This document shows, piece by piece, positions 23,902-35,096 of a DNA stretch of 64,000 bases. The DNA is from Apostichopus japonicus. Its lineage: Eukaryota; Echinodermata; Holothuroidea; Aspidochirotida; Stichopodidae. The notes beneath the pieces were generated by a model. The model saw only the letters and a list, made by a program, of their open reading frames with translations. It was not told the DNA's origin and searched no databases. Numbering within the stretch: the stretch's first letter is position 1; each line of letters opens with the position of its first letter. The stretch lies in assembly GCF_037975245.1 (NCBI RefSeq), contig NC_092571.1, positions 23,793,917 to 23,857,916 on the forward strand. Direction: 5' to 3'. The position numbers and the translations under genes were made by a program.

Positions 23902-24516
23902 CTCTCATTGCCTTTCGGGAAACATCTCATACTCTAGTTATTGATCTCTCCAAGTTTCCAAAATTGTTGTTTAATTTGTGTAATTTTTATCTTATCCGCC
24001 GCAGTTTCTTAAATATATTTCCGCCATATCACTCCATGTTTTTTTTCTCTCTTATCAGTCCTAGTTGAAACTCTCAAGGACCGGAGATGAGATACTGAAA
24101 GGGACAGCGCGATCACTAGACAAAGTTTAAGAGAGCACGAACTGATGACTAATTATTATAGAAATTCATTTTAATCGAACGATAACAGCGTTTGACAACA
24201 GCAGAGTACACAACAACGTAAACTTGGATGAAATCTTACATAAAATCAACACATAATGCAAGAGAATATAGTGAAAACTAAACCGTTTCATTTAGTTAGT
24301 TTGCTGTAATACCTAGTGGAGTTTGGATTTGTTATGACTGGATTATGAAGCACTTCAGACTATATAATGCGTTTCCCATGGCAACGGAAAGTAAATCGAG
24401 CCTGAAGTGTGTGGAGCGTACTTTGCCCTCGTTCAATACTGTTTATGGGTGGGTTGTGAAAGTTTAACCGTGCTTTCGCGGTATGCAGTATTGCTGATTC
24501 CCTACGTTTTTTTCAG
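23902..24516. other. Insertion between blocks A and B of unit 3, no gene
   Basis: No gene or recognised element apart from the flanking SINE. From about 24383 (GGCAACGGAAAGTAAAT) it matches 12910, and from 24445 it matches 16108, so the duplicated text resumes here. Confidence 0.45.
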
Positions 24517-24670
24517 AGACATCTCTATGTAATACAGCTCTGGTATGTAGTAAGCATGGTGGTAATGTGCATATAGCCTACGTACATACAGTATAAGTAT
24601 ACGCTTTGAAAGCAGAGGAAGTCCTTTCGGTCTGGGTGGAAGTCTCCAACATTCAGTTGCAAAGAAAGAG
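24517..24670 (+). other. Candidate 5' untranslated exon of LRR copy 3
   Basis: Preceded by a T-rich tract ending TTTCAG, it ends AAGAGAG-like text before GTACTG. It is the paralogue of 2073-2216 and 16187-16325. The likely partner acceptor is the CATAAAG just before 25831. The AG and GT borders have survived in all three copies despite flanking indels, which is the main argument for an exon. Confidence 0.4.
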
Positions 24671-25076
24671 GTACTGTATGATAATAATAGGCCTTTGCTA
24701 GATACCCTTAACAGCCCATACCTTTTGTTATATAGGTTATTCGTATCAGGGCCGCAACAAGATTGATTTTACAGGGATGCAGTAAGATGTTAAGCCGTCC
24801 GAGGGTCGACTGTTAACGTATAAGACATTTAATCAACGGTATGTAACCGTTGAAATGGCACTTCCCCGGCCTTGTAAGATGCAACCAAACATTCTTTGAT
24901 ATGAAATCTCAAGTCTTAAGAATTTACACTTCCGAAGAAGGGTAAATTAGAAATATTTTATTGATTCGTTAAAGTCACTTTGTAGGGGATAATATGAATT
25001 AACGTTTCTTTATATAAGCTCTGCTTTATTCATTGTTTTACATACGTAATTAAAGATGTAAAGCATGCTCGGATAC

Positions 25077-25082
<6 letters not shown>

Positions 25083-25139
<57 letters not shown>

Positions 25140-25205
25140 CCTATATATATATATAGGCCTATATATATAGGCCTATATATATATATATATATATATATAT
25201 AGGCC

Positions 25206-25237
<32 letters not shown>

Positions 25238-25239
25238 TA
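25083..25239. repeat. Compound (TA)n array with AGGCCT islands
   Basis: About 157 bases of TA repeat broken by four AGGCCT palindromes, so the whole stretch is self-complementary at many registers. It occupies the position of the 46-bp TA run of unit 2 and the four-unit TA of unit 1. Confidence 0.95.
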
Positions 25240-25866
25240 AAGGTAAGCCATATGGGTAATTAAGGTGTAAATTAATTTGTTAAGTTTGTATTATCATTGT
25301 TTGTTTTACATGCCAAAATGGGACCTATGGGGGAGGGGTGAACTTAGTAGGGTAGGCCGTGTAGGGGACTGTACCTCATAATTAAAACATTGGGGCTCTG
25401 ATAAAGGGGCTAACAATGAAACTGGTAAGCCTGCATAAAACACATCAGAATTGTGAGTGAGTTCGATCACGTTCAACATGCTGGCCATGAAAACTCGTGC
25501 CTGTGTGATTGGATATGTCATAGATGAAAGTTCAAAGGTCAAATACCCCAGATCTTTGTTTTTAGCCATTATCTGACTGTCAGTATGTTGTAAAAAGTTA
25601 TTAACCACAAGATATGTAGAGGATAATGGGACAAATATTTAAAATAGTACTTATGTGGTTCTTGAGGGTTAAGTTGATAGAGCAATGTAGGTCCGAGGTG
25701 ATTTTGGCTCACATGTTATGCCTTGCAACAGTGATGATTAGATAATATCGTTTTCTACTAAACTTTAAGCTACGCTATACGTAAATCTTTTATAAATGGC
25801 ATGTTTTCATTGATTTTATTTTACTCATAAAGGAACTATTCTGTGTGGACAGAGACCGACCTCATT

Positions 25867-26832
25867 ATGATGTTCACCAAACACCGAAGCCTTTCAATAG
25901 GATTTATGGTCTTCATGTTATGTCACGTTCCTGTTATGTCTCCAATGGATGTCCCCGGTCCAACTTGCCGTACCTTAGATAAACATGTCGATGAAATAAA
26001 TGACTGCTTTGATTACTTTCCAAATGATGAACAGATTAGATGTGTAAACTTATCTCACAATTCTTTAAAGGATCTTGCTACCAATTTAGCAAACTGTCTA
26101 CCAAATCTTAACGAAATCGATTTAAGTTTCAATCAGTATCCTCAAGTTCCAACTCGAGCCCTCGCTGGTCTCGCTGATCTGCATTACTTGCAAATGGATA
26201 ACAATTTGATCATTTCACTGGAAGGAGCCTTTCATAGATTGGGAAGCCTAACTAGAATATCCTTTGGATCAAATCAAATCGGGAAAATACCTACCGATAT
26301 GTTTCGTGATCTTCGACAGTTGAAAGTAGCAGAATTTCCTAACAACAATATAACTGTCCTTTCTTGTTTGGGCGACATGAAGAACTTGACGATCTCCCAG
26401 ATCGACTTGAGAAACAACAAGTTGACTGCTCTTAATTTGGACTGCATCATCAAGATAGAAAACGCCACGACAATATTTGGTAATGACTCTGTTATTCAGG
26501 TCAGTCGCAAGAGAAATAGCCCAATCGAATTCTTGATCAGTGGTAATCAAAACACGATTAGTTGTAAAAATGATATCACTTTGGACACCTCTTCTCTGGA
26601 GGCCATATCCATAAATATCTCCTGTCGATTCCAAAACGGTACTCATGGTAGAATTATGACTGGTTATGGTAAGGCTACTCAAAATTTGAAAGAAGCAAGT
26701 GATACTGCAGAAAAACAAAAAGGGTTTATCTGGCCTTTATCAATATCAATTATATTATTACTTATTGCAGCAGTGCTGTCTATCGGGCTTTTATTGCACC
26801 CCAATAATGATCCTGGCCGTGGTGCGAATTGA
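25867..26832 (+). CDS. LRR single-pass membrane protein, copy 3 (most complete)
   Basis: Open frame of 321 residues from ATG at 25867. Signal-like segment about residues 9-25; N-terminal cap cysteines in PTCRTL, NDCFDYF and IRCVNL. About six leucine-rich repeats span residues 55-185 (VNLSHNSL, IDLSFNQ, LQMDNNL, ISFGSNQ, EFPNNNI, IDLRNNKL). The C-terminal cap has Cys in LDCIIK, ISCKN and ISCRF plus several N-glycosylation sequons. A full transmembrane helix (about residues 286-309) precedes a short tail (HPNNDPGRGAN). There is no intracellular signalling domain, so any signal would need a partner, or the protein is purely adhesive or ligand-binding. The family cannot be named further. Tandem amplification is common for echinoderm LRR immune-type receptors, but an immune role is only a guess. 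Confidence 0.85.
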   Translation: MMFTKHRSLSIGFMVFMLCHVPVMSPMDVPGPTCRTLDKHVDEINDCFDYFPNDEQIRCVNLSHNSLKDLATNLANCLPNLNEIDLSFNQYPQVPTRALAGLADLHYLQMDNNLIISLEGAFHRLGSLTRISFGSNQIGKIPTDMFRDLRQLKVAEFPNNNITVLSCLGDMKNLTISQIDLRNNKLTALNLDCIIKIENATTIFGNDSVIQVSRKRNSPIEFLISGNQNTISCKNDITLDTSSLEAISINISCRFQNGTHGRIMTGYGKATQNLKEASDTAEKQKGFIWPLSISIILLLIAAVLSIGLLLHPNNDPGRGAN

Positions 26833-27420
26833 ACATTGTTAGCGGCTAGCAATCATGGCGTTGCCAATCGTTGAACGCATACACCATGCCACCGATATAA
26901 TCCGATATACCATGTAATCCGATTAACCACTTAATCCGATATTCGATGTAATCCGAAACACCGGCTAAAGGTCAATCAAGAGTACTATATAGGTTATAAG
27001 GCGATGTATATTTATCATTATTATATATAATTTAATGCTTGTTTCTATAAGTGTTTATGATTAAAGCGTATAGAGTTTTGCCGTTCATAGTAGTGCATGT
27101 ATTATCCGTTTAATTTAATGCTTGTTTCTGAGTGTTTCTGATTATTGTGTATAGTTTTGTGCCTTTCGCTTTGTGCCTCTGACAATGTGTTATGCGTTCA
27201 TTTTAACGTGTGATGGATCGAGTTGTTATGATTTCATGCCAATGCTCCATCTTGGGTGACTTTTCTTAATAAAAAAAGTATCAATTTAAGTTTATTTCTG
27301 ATATCGATTGATCAAGCATATGTATGTTCAGAAGACTGATACTTCTTTTTAATTCTTTGTAATGTACTACTGTCATATTACTTTAAGTTTGTTTCCGGTT
27401 CACACTATCAACTATTAGTT
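26833..27420 (+). repeat. Third, truncated copy of the inter-gene flank
   Basis: After the LRR 3' flank, 26955-27010 repeats the AACACCGGCTAAA segment. 27020-27180 holds degenerate units of the 77-bp array, and 27175-27420 matches 9310-9560. The match ends at about 27420, the right edge of the segmental array. TAATCCGAT-like text repeats at 26898-26960. Confidence 0.7.
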
Positions 27421-28555
27421 TATATACAACGCGCATCTAACAAATGCAGACCAATTTTCTACTTCGCAAAGAATCTTTTGGAGAATTTTGGTTTATTCCG
27501 TTCTGTCATTCTAGGTCAAACATGCACTAACACAGTAACATCCTCCTCATTCTCCGTCAAAGTTGTTGTGCCGTTTCCTTTCTCTCGTCCTATTGTGTTG
27601 TGGGCATTTCTTTAGTGATGGCGGTCATAACAATTCATAATCATGGACGTGAGATATGAATCTAAGAGACTGACTTCGGCCAGCTTGCGGCTTTGATAAG
27701 CCAATGAGGCTTCTTCGCGAGTTCCTGCTTGCAGGGGGATCTACAAAAAAAAATACATACATACATACATACAATTTAAAGGGCCGCCTTGTTATCATTC
27801 CATGTCTTATTCCCCTACATAAGCCTACATTATGTCCTTCTAAAGAAACCCAAGTGCAACATTTAACTATGACTTCTACTTCACCCTTTCAATGATGCCA
27901 TGTAATTATGCAAATTAAGTAAGAACCAACATGTATCGTTAGGGGAAAAGAATGGTCGAGTAGAACTTCGGGCATTACTCTTGAACGTAATTTAAATAGC
28001 ATTTTTTAATGGGCTCTTGAAGCTGAGCTGTTAGCTTTTTTTTTTTTGTATCTTACTGTTAGATTGTTTTGTACTATGTATGGGTAGGTGATTACCTAAG
28101 TAGAATCTCCTAAAATGTTTACAATGTCAAATGTTCTACCACGAAGCCTGCTCTGTTTCTACAAATCCACACAAACCTAAGGGTATCTGTAACTTTTTGA
28201 ACCATCACACCATAGATTTATGTTGTAGCAGTGCAAAAACGACATGATTCGAAAATCAATATAGGCCTATATACTGTCATCTTTAGGTCAATAAGGAACG
28301 AGTAATGGTCAGATAAGGCTAATAGCAGTAACACAATTTGAAATCAGATTTAATTCAACAGTGTCGAAAATGGGTTTTAAAGCTGTTGTTTGTTTATATA
28401 AGGTTTTATGGAGTCTTTCTTTGATCCAATATGTAATATTTATCAAACGTGCTCTTCAAAACATCAAACAATACGCCTGAGTTGTATCAATGGCGTCATG
28501 TGGTAGAGGCTTGATAATGCCTTTATGTAGATGTGGCGAACCATCTATCTATTCG

Positions 28556-28990
28556 GACCATCATATAATAGATTTGTGCTGAAGAAAGAGCGCCGCCTCC
28601 AAGCCGGTCGCTAATAGCGGATACCTTTATTGTAAGAGTGGCCAGACAAACGTATCAAAACTAGATTCGTTATGTTGCCAAGGTGCGTTTCGTTAGCTAA
28701 TAGAGAAAATCGTTTATAGCAATGAGCAGGGTGAACTTTGAACCATCACACAGAAGATTAGCAAGATATCTCGAGTTTTTAAGTCGCTAATAGAGAAAAT
28801 CGTCACGTAATAATGGTGAGAGGTCCGTCTTTGAGCCATCATACTTTAGATTTGTGCTGTAGAAAGGCGCCACCATCTAGCCGGTCCCTAATAGCGAATA
28901 TCCTTATGTATGAGTGGCCAGCCAAACGTTTCAACAATAGATTCGTAATGTTGCTATTGTGCGTGTCGTTAGCTAATAGTAAAATCGTTA
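28556..28990 (+). repeat. Two diverged copies of a segment of about 155 bp
   Basis: GATTTGTGCTGAAGAAAG...GCCGGTCGCTAATAGCG (from about 28570) recurs as GATTTGTGCTGTAGAAAG...GCCGGTCCCTAATAGCG (from about 28849). Both end in GTTAGCTAATAG and an AAAATCG segment. The spacing is about 280 bp. Looser relatives of the GAACCATCACAC lead-in occur at 28198 and 28739. Confidence 0.7.
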
Positions 28991-29419
28991 GTTACAATGG
29001 TCAACAATTGTCAAATATCTTTTATAATGATATTATTAGTAAAATTTTTCTATAATTGTTAAATACATAGGTCAAATATACATATTTACTAATTAGCCCC
29101 CAAAACAGCGTCTAGTTCGTCCCTTAAAGACGCAATATAATATACGTAATAATGCTCTCGAGCCTAATTGGGTTCGAAGGAACAAATGTGCGGCGATCGC
29201 ATGTAACTCGCAGCTTTGAGACATTATCTACACGCCATAACTCGGTGAAGGCGTTTACATTATGAAGTTATGAACCATGAGAGTAATTTTCCATCCTTAA
29301 AGGTAAGTTAGTAATTTACAGTTGTATCTTGAACATTAAAGTACCTACAATGAAGTTTCTATTTGTGTTCTGGGGAACGCCATACGTGATAGTAATACCT
29401 GCACAATAAGATGAATATT

Positions 29420-29905
29420 TTTAAACTGATGTTAAAGCCGTTATGAACATGTCGAAAATAATATAGATACACCGATGTCGATATGAGTATATCGAAACAT
29501 CGTAATGTCAATATGTTAGATGTAAATCAAAATAGATAAAAACTGTTTTCACATAATATAGGCCTACATATAACCTACGCATGGAACAAAGTTAAACATG
29601 TCGATTCGAATCTGTGGCTGAACACTCCAAAAGTGTTATATGTATGGCTATGTTGTACCTTCTGGACTGTCACCAGTTCTAAATATGTCGAAATCGAGGT
29701 AAGTGTAGGCCTACGGGACCGTGCGTACCGCTTTGCCGTAGCAACACTGTTCAACGGCATGCGATTCCACGTGTTTTCAGCCAACAGTAAATTAGGTCTA
29801 TGATATGTTTTGATTACTCATATCGACTCAGTTTCCATATTTTTATTTTCTTCGACATGTTAATAACGGCTTTGATATACTCATATCAGTTTCGACATGA
29901 TTTAG
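29420..29905. repeat. Imperfect inverted-repeat (foldback) element
   Basis: AAAGCCGTTATGAACATGTC at about 29435 is mirrored by GACATGTTAATAACGGCTTT at about 29853-29872. A second mirrored pair contains TCGATATGAGTA and its reverse. The interior has no open frame with a known domain. No target duplication was identified. Confidence 0.5.
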
Positions 29906-32266
29906 GCTATTGGCACTTTGGAATATATCTGGAACGCATGGCGCGCCTTACTGGTTTCATAATTTCATTTGGAACATAAAGGAGACTAGAATGATGAATT
30001 CAATGTTTTGATTTATAGCTGCCTGTTGATAATGAAGAACATACCAATATTAAACATGAAGAAAACCATAGGATAATTAAGTTAGTGCTATATTTTATAA
30101 TTGGAGTGTTGGAGACAAACCATACACTTAAGTAAGATATAATTAATGTTGGATATACACCCCCGCCCCCCCCCCCCACACACACACACATTCATCCTCG
30201 CAAGTATATTATGCCCTTTACCTTCGCCGCACAGGTCAATAAGTAAGGTAATAGTGTCAGGATATAAGCAACACATTTTAGAGTGCTAGGTATGTTGGTG
30301 TACAATTCGGTATATTGGCCATATAAGTTAACGTACACTGACAATTAAACAGTGTATTGCGTTATGCCATGTCACTGTGAAGACAAGTTTGTACATGAAA
30401 AACACACCAGTGAGCTCTGAAAACATTGCTCGTTCACACCATATAGGCTATGAGAACACTCCGTAATTATTTCTTAGAGAAACAAACAAAAAATCCCTTT
30501 CAACTGATTGTTTATTTCTATCGTATAACTAAGATAATGGAGTTCGAGGGGTTAAGGGTAAAGTTCGTTTATATTATTTTCTTATTCCTTTCACAAATGC
30601 TTTAGAGTACAGTTAATGAGTCGCCAGGGAAACAGACGGTATGCAGCGATCCAATATCCCGACGGTATCGTGATAGATGATACGGAAAACGCTATACTGT
30701 TCTTTGCTGTGGAGAAACGATTATATGTCTTGTTGCTATGTCTTGCTATGTCTTGCTGTGTCTTGCTATGTCTTGCTATGTATTGTTATGTCGTGCTATG
30801 TCTTATACGTCCTTTTTTGTTTTTACAACTGGCCTTGAAAAGGGGAAGGAGGATTGAGAAAAGTAGATCAAACATTGACAAAACCCTAGACTGATTTCGA
30901 TAATAGGAAACACTTAATTGGCTTTGAGTGTTAAATTCCAAAGACGATGGATCGTGTTACAACTCCCTGTACAGACAATGTTGTTTTTGTGCAAAGTTCA
31001 TCGATTGTTGTGGAAAAAGAACTCTCAAAAGATTTTTTGTTTAACCTAATAGAACTTGTCAACAGGTTCACCTCAAATCAAAGGCTTATGCTCACCGAGC
31101 GTGGTAGGCAATATTAAACAAGCGTTACTCTAGTTGTTTGCCCATATCAGTGTATCAGGAGTTGTTATACTATATAATGAAACACCATGTACTGAGGCCA
31201 AGGGTTTTAAAGCGCCATTAATTAACAGATTTAGCTATAATCTACGCCTTGTCGGTTGGCCTTCACCAGTCAGTTGTTACCCATATCAGGAGCTCCACTA
31301 TAGTAATAACGCAAATAAATTGCCAAAGATTATATTGGACAAAGGAAGATCAAACAAAGATCTGAGCCTGGTTGGTGATAATCGTTCGATTTGGTGAACC
31401 TTGGAGGTAAAAACAGAAGGAGCAGGACAGAATACGTCTCTTGTTTCAAGACCCAAGCGCCGTGATACTAATCACTGTACATTACATCTTATGGGACACA
31501 TGGGACGAGAAGGGTACAAACTTGACGCGAATATGTTGAAAGGAATTTTAAGATTATAATGACTGGAAATGTGATGCTTTTATTTTAAAGGTATTCTTCT
31601 TCTTAATTAATCTATACAAGACAAAGCTCACGTAATACATCGCAACCAAGCATACCCCGGGCCTAACCCCCTCCTTCATAAAATCCTGAACCCGCCACTG
31701 TGTTAGTTGTGAGGCTCATGTGACTGTCTGTCCTTTATAAAGGCAGCTGAACGGTTTAAACTACGGAAAGAGGGTTGGCTTACTTAGTTTACATTTTGTA
31801 AGCAGCTAACGCAAGCGTATAAGAACTGATTGGTAGTAAGGGAAAAAACGTGTTTGACCTTAATCTCATAAGAGAAATTGGGTTCATCACACCCACGTTT
31901 TGACAAAAGGCCTTATATTTGGGGGCGGAGGCTTTCAAGTGAACAAGAAAACTTTGCTAACTGCATTGATGGAAACTTATTCAACAGAAAAGACACCTAC
32001 GGTTCTCATTGGACTTAATTGTTCACACATTGTGTGACTCCGGTTGCCATGGTGAATGGAAACTACTTTCCACACTGAATCAATTGTTTGATTCCAACTG
32101 GTTGGCATCTAAGAGAGTAAAACGATATTATTATTAACAGAACAGACATGTGTATAAAATGCAAACTAGATCGGTAAATGTTCTAACTTTATTAAAGCAT
32201 ACCAGCGACCATACCTTAGTTGAAATAAGAATGTACTTGTATATGAAATTGTACAACAGTTTGAAA

Positions 32267-33830
32267 ACTATAATATCTGATGAAAGGCTAAATACGCATA
32301 TCCCTGCACTAGGAGAAAGTATATAAGGCTAAGTTACTAGATCAAGTGCTGTATATGAAACCGTAAGATTTGAATATGTATATAATTCTGACAAAAAAAA
32401 ACACTAATGAAAGGCTGGCTAAGCATTTGCACGCACACCGCGATAGTGTAAGGCTAAGTTACAAGTAGAATGCTGTTTATATCCATATAAACAGTGGCAT
32501 CATTCTGAGCCTGTGAAATATTCTGAAAATTGTCATATCTAATGAAAGGCTAACTAAGCATATCCCTTCACACCGAGATAGTGTTAGGCTAGGTTACAGT
32601 AGAATGCTGTTTAGATCCATAGAAACAGTGACATCATTCTGAGACTGTGAAATATTCTGAAAATGGTAATATTCTAATGAAGGCTAACTAAGCATATCCC
32701 TGCAAACTGCGATAGTGTAAGACTAAGATACAAGTATAGAATGCTGTTTATATCCCTATAAACACTAACATCATTCTGAGCCTGTGAAATATTCTGAAAA
32801 TTGTAATATCTAATGAAAGGCTAACTAAGCATATCCCTGCACACTGCGATAGTGTAAGACTAAGTTACAAGTAGAATGCTGTTTATATCCCTATAAGCAG
32901 TGACATCATTCTGAGCGTGTAAAATATTCTGAAACCATATATATCTAATGAAAGGCTACATAAGCATATCCCTGCATACCGCTATAGTGTAAGGCTATAG
33001 GTTACAGTAGAATGCTGTTTATCCCTATAAACAGTGACATCATTCTGAGCATGTGAAATTTTTTGAAAAATGTAATATCTAATGAAAGGCTAACTAAGCA
33101 TATGCCTACACACTGCGATAGTGTAAGGCTAAGTTAAAAGTAGAATGCTGTTTATATCCCTATAAACAGTGACATCATTCTGAGACTGTGAAATATTCTG
33201 AAAACTGTCATATCTAATGAAAGGCTACATAAACATATCCCTACACACTGCGATAGTGTAAGGCTAAGTTAAAAGTAGAATGCTGTTTATATCCCTATAA
33301 ACAGTGACATCATTCTGAGCGTGTGAATATTCTAAAACCATATATATCTAATGAAAGGCTAACTATAAGCATATCCCTTCCACCGCGATAGCGTTATGCT
33401 ACAGTAGGTTACAAGTAGAATGCTGTTTATATCCCTATAAACAGTGACATCATTCTGAGCCTGTGAAATATTCTGAAAACTGTCATAGCTAATGAAAGGC
33501 TACATAAGCATATCCCTGCACAACGCGATAGTGTAAGGCTAGGTTACAAGTAGAATGCTGTTTATATCCCTATAAACAGTGACATCATTCTGAGCCTGTG
33601 AAATATTCTGAAAACTGTCATATCTAATGAAAGGCTACATAAGCATATCCCTGCACACCGCGATAGCGTAAGGTCACATCTCTATAGAGTACTGTTCTCA
33701 TCCCACCCAATTGTGACATCTGTGTCTATAAAATGTTCTGAAAACATTAACATAAAATGTTCTGAAAACATTAACATCTAATGAAAGGCTAAACAAGCAA
33801 AATCCTGTACACATCGTGACAGTATGAGGT
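32267..33830 (+). repeat. 135-bp satellite, about eleven units, hairpin in each
   Basis: Units begin TAATGAAAGGCTAACTAAGC, continue with ATCCCTGCACACCGCGATAG and GTGTAAGGCTA, and end with ACATCATTCTGAGCCTGTG, AAATATTCTGAAAA. Spacing is close to 135 bp from about 32405 to 33780; the outermost units are degenerate. Nine units carry CTGTTTATATCCCTATAAACAG or a near variant, a perfect 9-bp stem (CTGTTTATA/TATAAACAG) with a four-base loop. No coding potential. Confidence 0.9.
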
Positions 33831-35096
33831 ATAAGTATATAAGTACTACGGTAGCTTATAATATCCATGTGAAGCGTGATATTGTAAAACCAAACAAACT
33901 GTAATGAGAACTATATATGAGGAAGCTGGATCATGAATACATATCGTAAGATAAAGAATTAAGAGAAAAATTCTGCTTTAATGACTAACTGAAATTGATA
34001 ATGGTAATATGATAGGAAAGAATATCCCGGTTGGTGTTTGAAAATATAAAAAACATATGCATATAGGCCACGAATTAATTGATTTCAGTAGAGTAGGCTT
34101 CACACTGTTCATACGTGCAACATGAACATCTTAGAAGAAAAACTCGTAAGCCTCAAGAAAAGAATTACAAATTATATACAGCCTCACCAAAATAAAAAAA
34201 AATAAAAAATATTAAAAATTGAATACTAATAATATTCAAACTTGTAACCTATAAAGATCAAAACAATAATATCATAATGAAAATGAACACATAAACATAT
34301 GAATACATGAAATATCCGTTTATACATGAAAAGAAAAAGTACAAATATTTCTCATATATTTATTGAAAGGGTCACACTGCAAGCGAATGGGAAGGGGGCA
34401 TTTCAGTCTAATTAATGTGAATTAAAACTTGATATTCAAATAATACGCAACATTCTTTGAAGAAGTAGAACATGGAACACATTCTCATTCCTAAAAATAG
34501 CACATTTGTTTACATTAGTACAGTTAACTAAGGCACTTTTTATTATGAATACTTTTTCTAATGTACCTAAAATGGTGGAATGCGCTGGCACAGCATCTAA
34601 ACTAATTATTTCCTCTTATTCTCTTTGTACCAGATCTTATCCTCATCCGTAGTTTTTTTCTTTAAAACATAGCACTATAACATATATACATCTACATCTG
34701 TAGCATTCCGATGTATAAACGTTTGATTTTTGTCAGGAGACATCGACGATAAATACAAATATTATAATGGAGTATAAGCTATTACAGAAGATGCGCGTTG
34801 ATGACATCACATTACACCAACACTCACTGCGAATCATATCAGAACTTGGAGTAAAAAAAGGATTTGTTTGTTAAAATTATAGGGAGTGTATGGGGGGGTG
34901 GCACTGTAAAACAACATGCGGTACGTAGATAAGGTTCAGCTAACATCGGAACATTTTCTTTTCTATAAACCAGAGAAACATCCACCGTATAAGTACCCAT
35001 GTTAGATTGCTTATCACCAGAAATCCCCTGAATATACCTAGTAACATACGGCGTTGCACAATGTCTCCCTCTATTTATGTAGCCTACAGTATACAA
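33831..35096. other. AT-rich intergenic and 3' flank of the 738-residue gene
   Basis: No gene recognised. Very A/T-rich, with A tracts at 34193-34210. The open frame 34839-35096 (-) directly follows the stop codon of the large gene at 35097 and has no recognisable domain. Confidence 0.5.

Larger units (their letters stand above)
1600..27420 (+). repeat. Tandem segmental duplication: about three units, each with one LRR gene
   Basis: Long stretches recur in the same order and orientation. 9310-12905 matches 20480-23600 and, in part, 1600-1990 and 26955-27420. 16108-18370 matches 24445-26850 and, with insertions, 2030-6440. 7100-7330 matches 20097-20340. A segment with AACACCGGCTAAA or a near copy, then TCAATCAA, recurs at 7790, 20405 and 26950. 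The ancestral unit therefore ran LRR gene, 3' flank, short tandem array, block A, 5' exon, LRR gene. Copies differ by private insertions and simple-repeat expansions. Edges are approximate because no alignment was run; similarity was judged by eye. Confidence 0.85.
27421..32266. other. Intergenic region without recognised gene
   Basis: No convincing coding sequence. Small repeats: CATA at 27750-27771, a TGTCTTGCTA unit (about 10 bp) at 30725-30815, and CA at 30176-30190. The ORF at 30616-30894 (92 codons) owes its length partly to that 10-bp repeat. The ORF at 31134-31397 starts with TTG. Neither has a known domain. Confidence 0.5.

Noticed and set aside
30616-30894. 92-codon ORF with Leu/Cys-rich middle
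   Set aside because: The middle is a translation of a 10-bp tandem repeat and no homologous domain is apparent.
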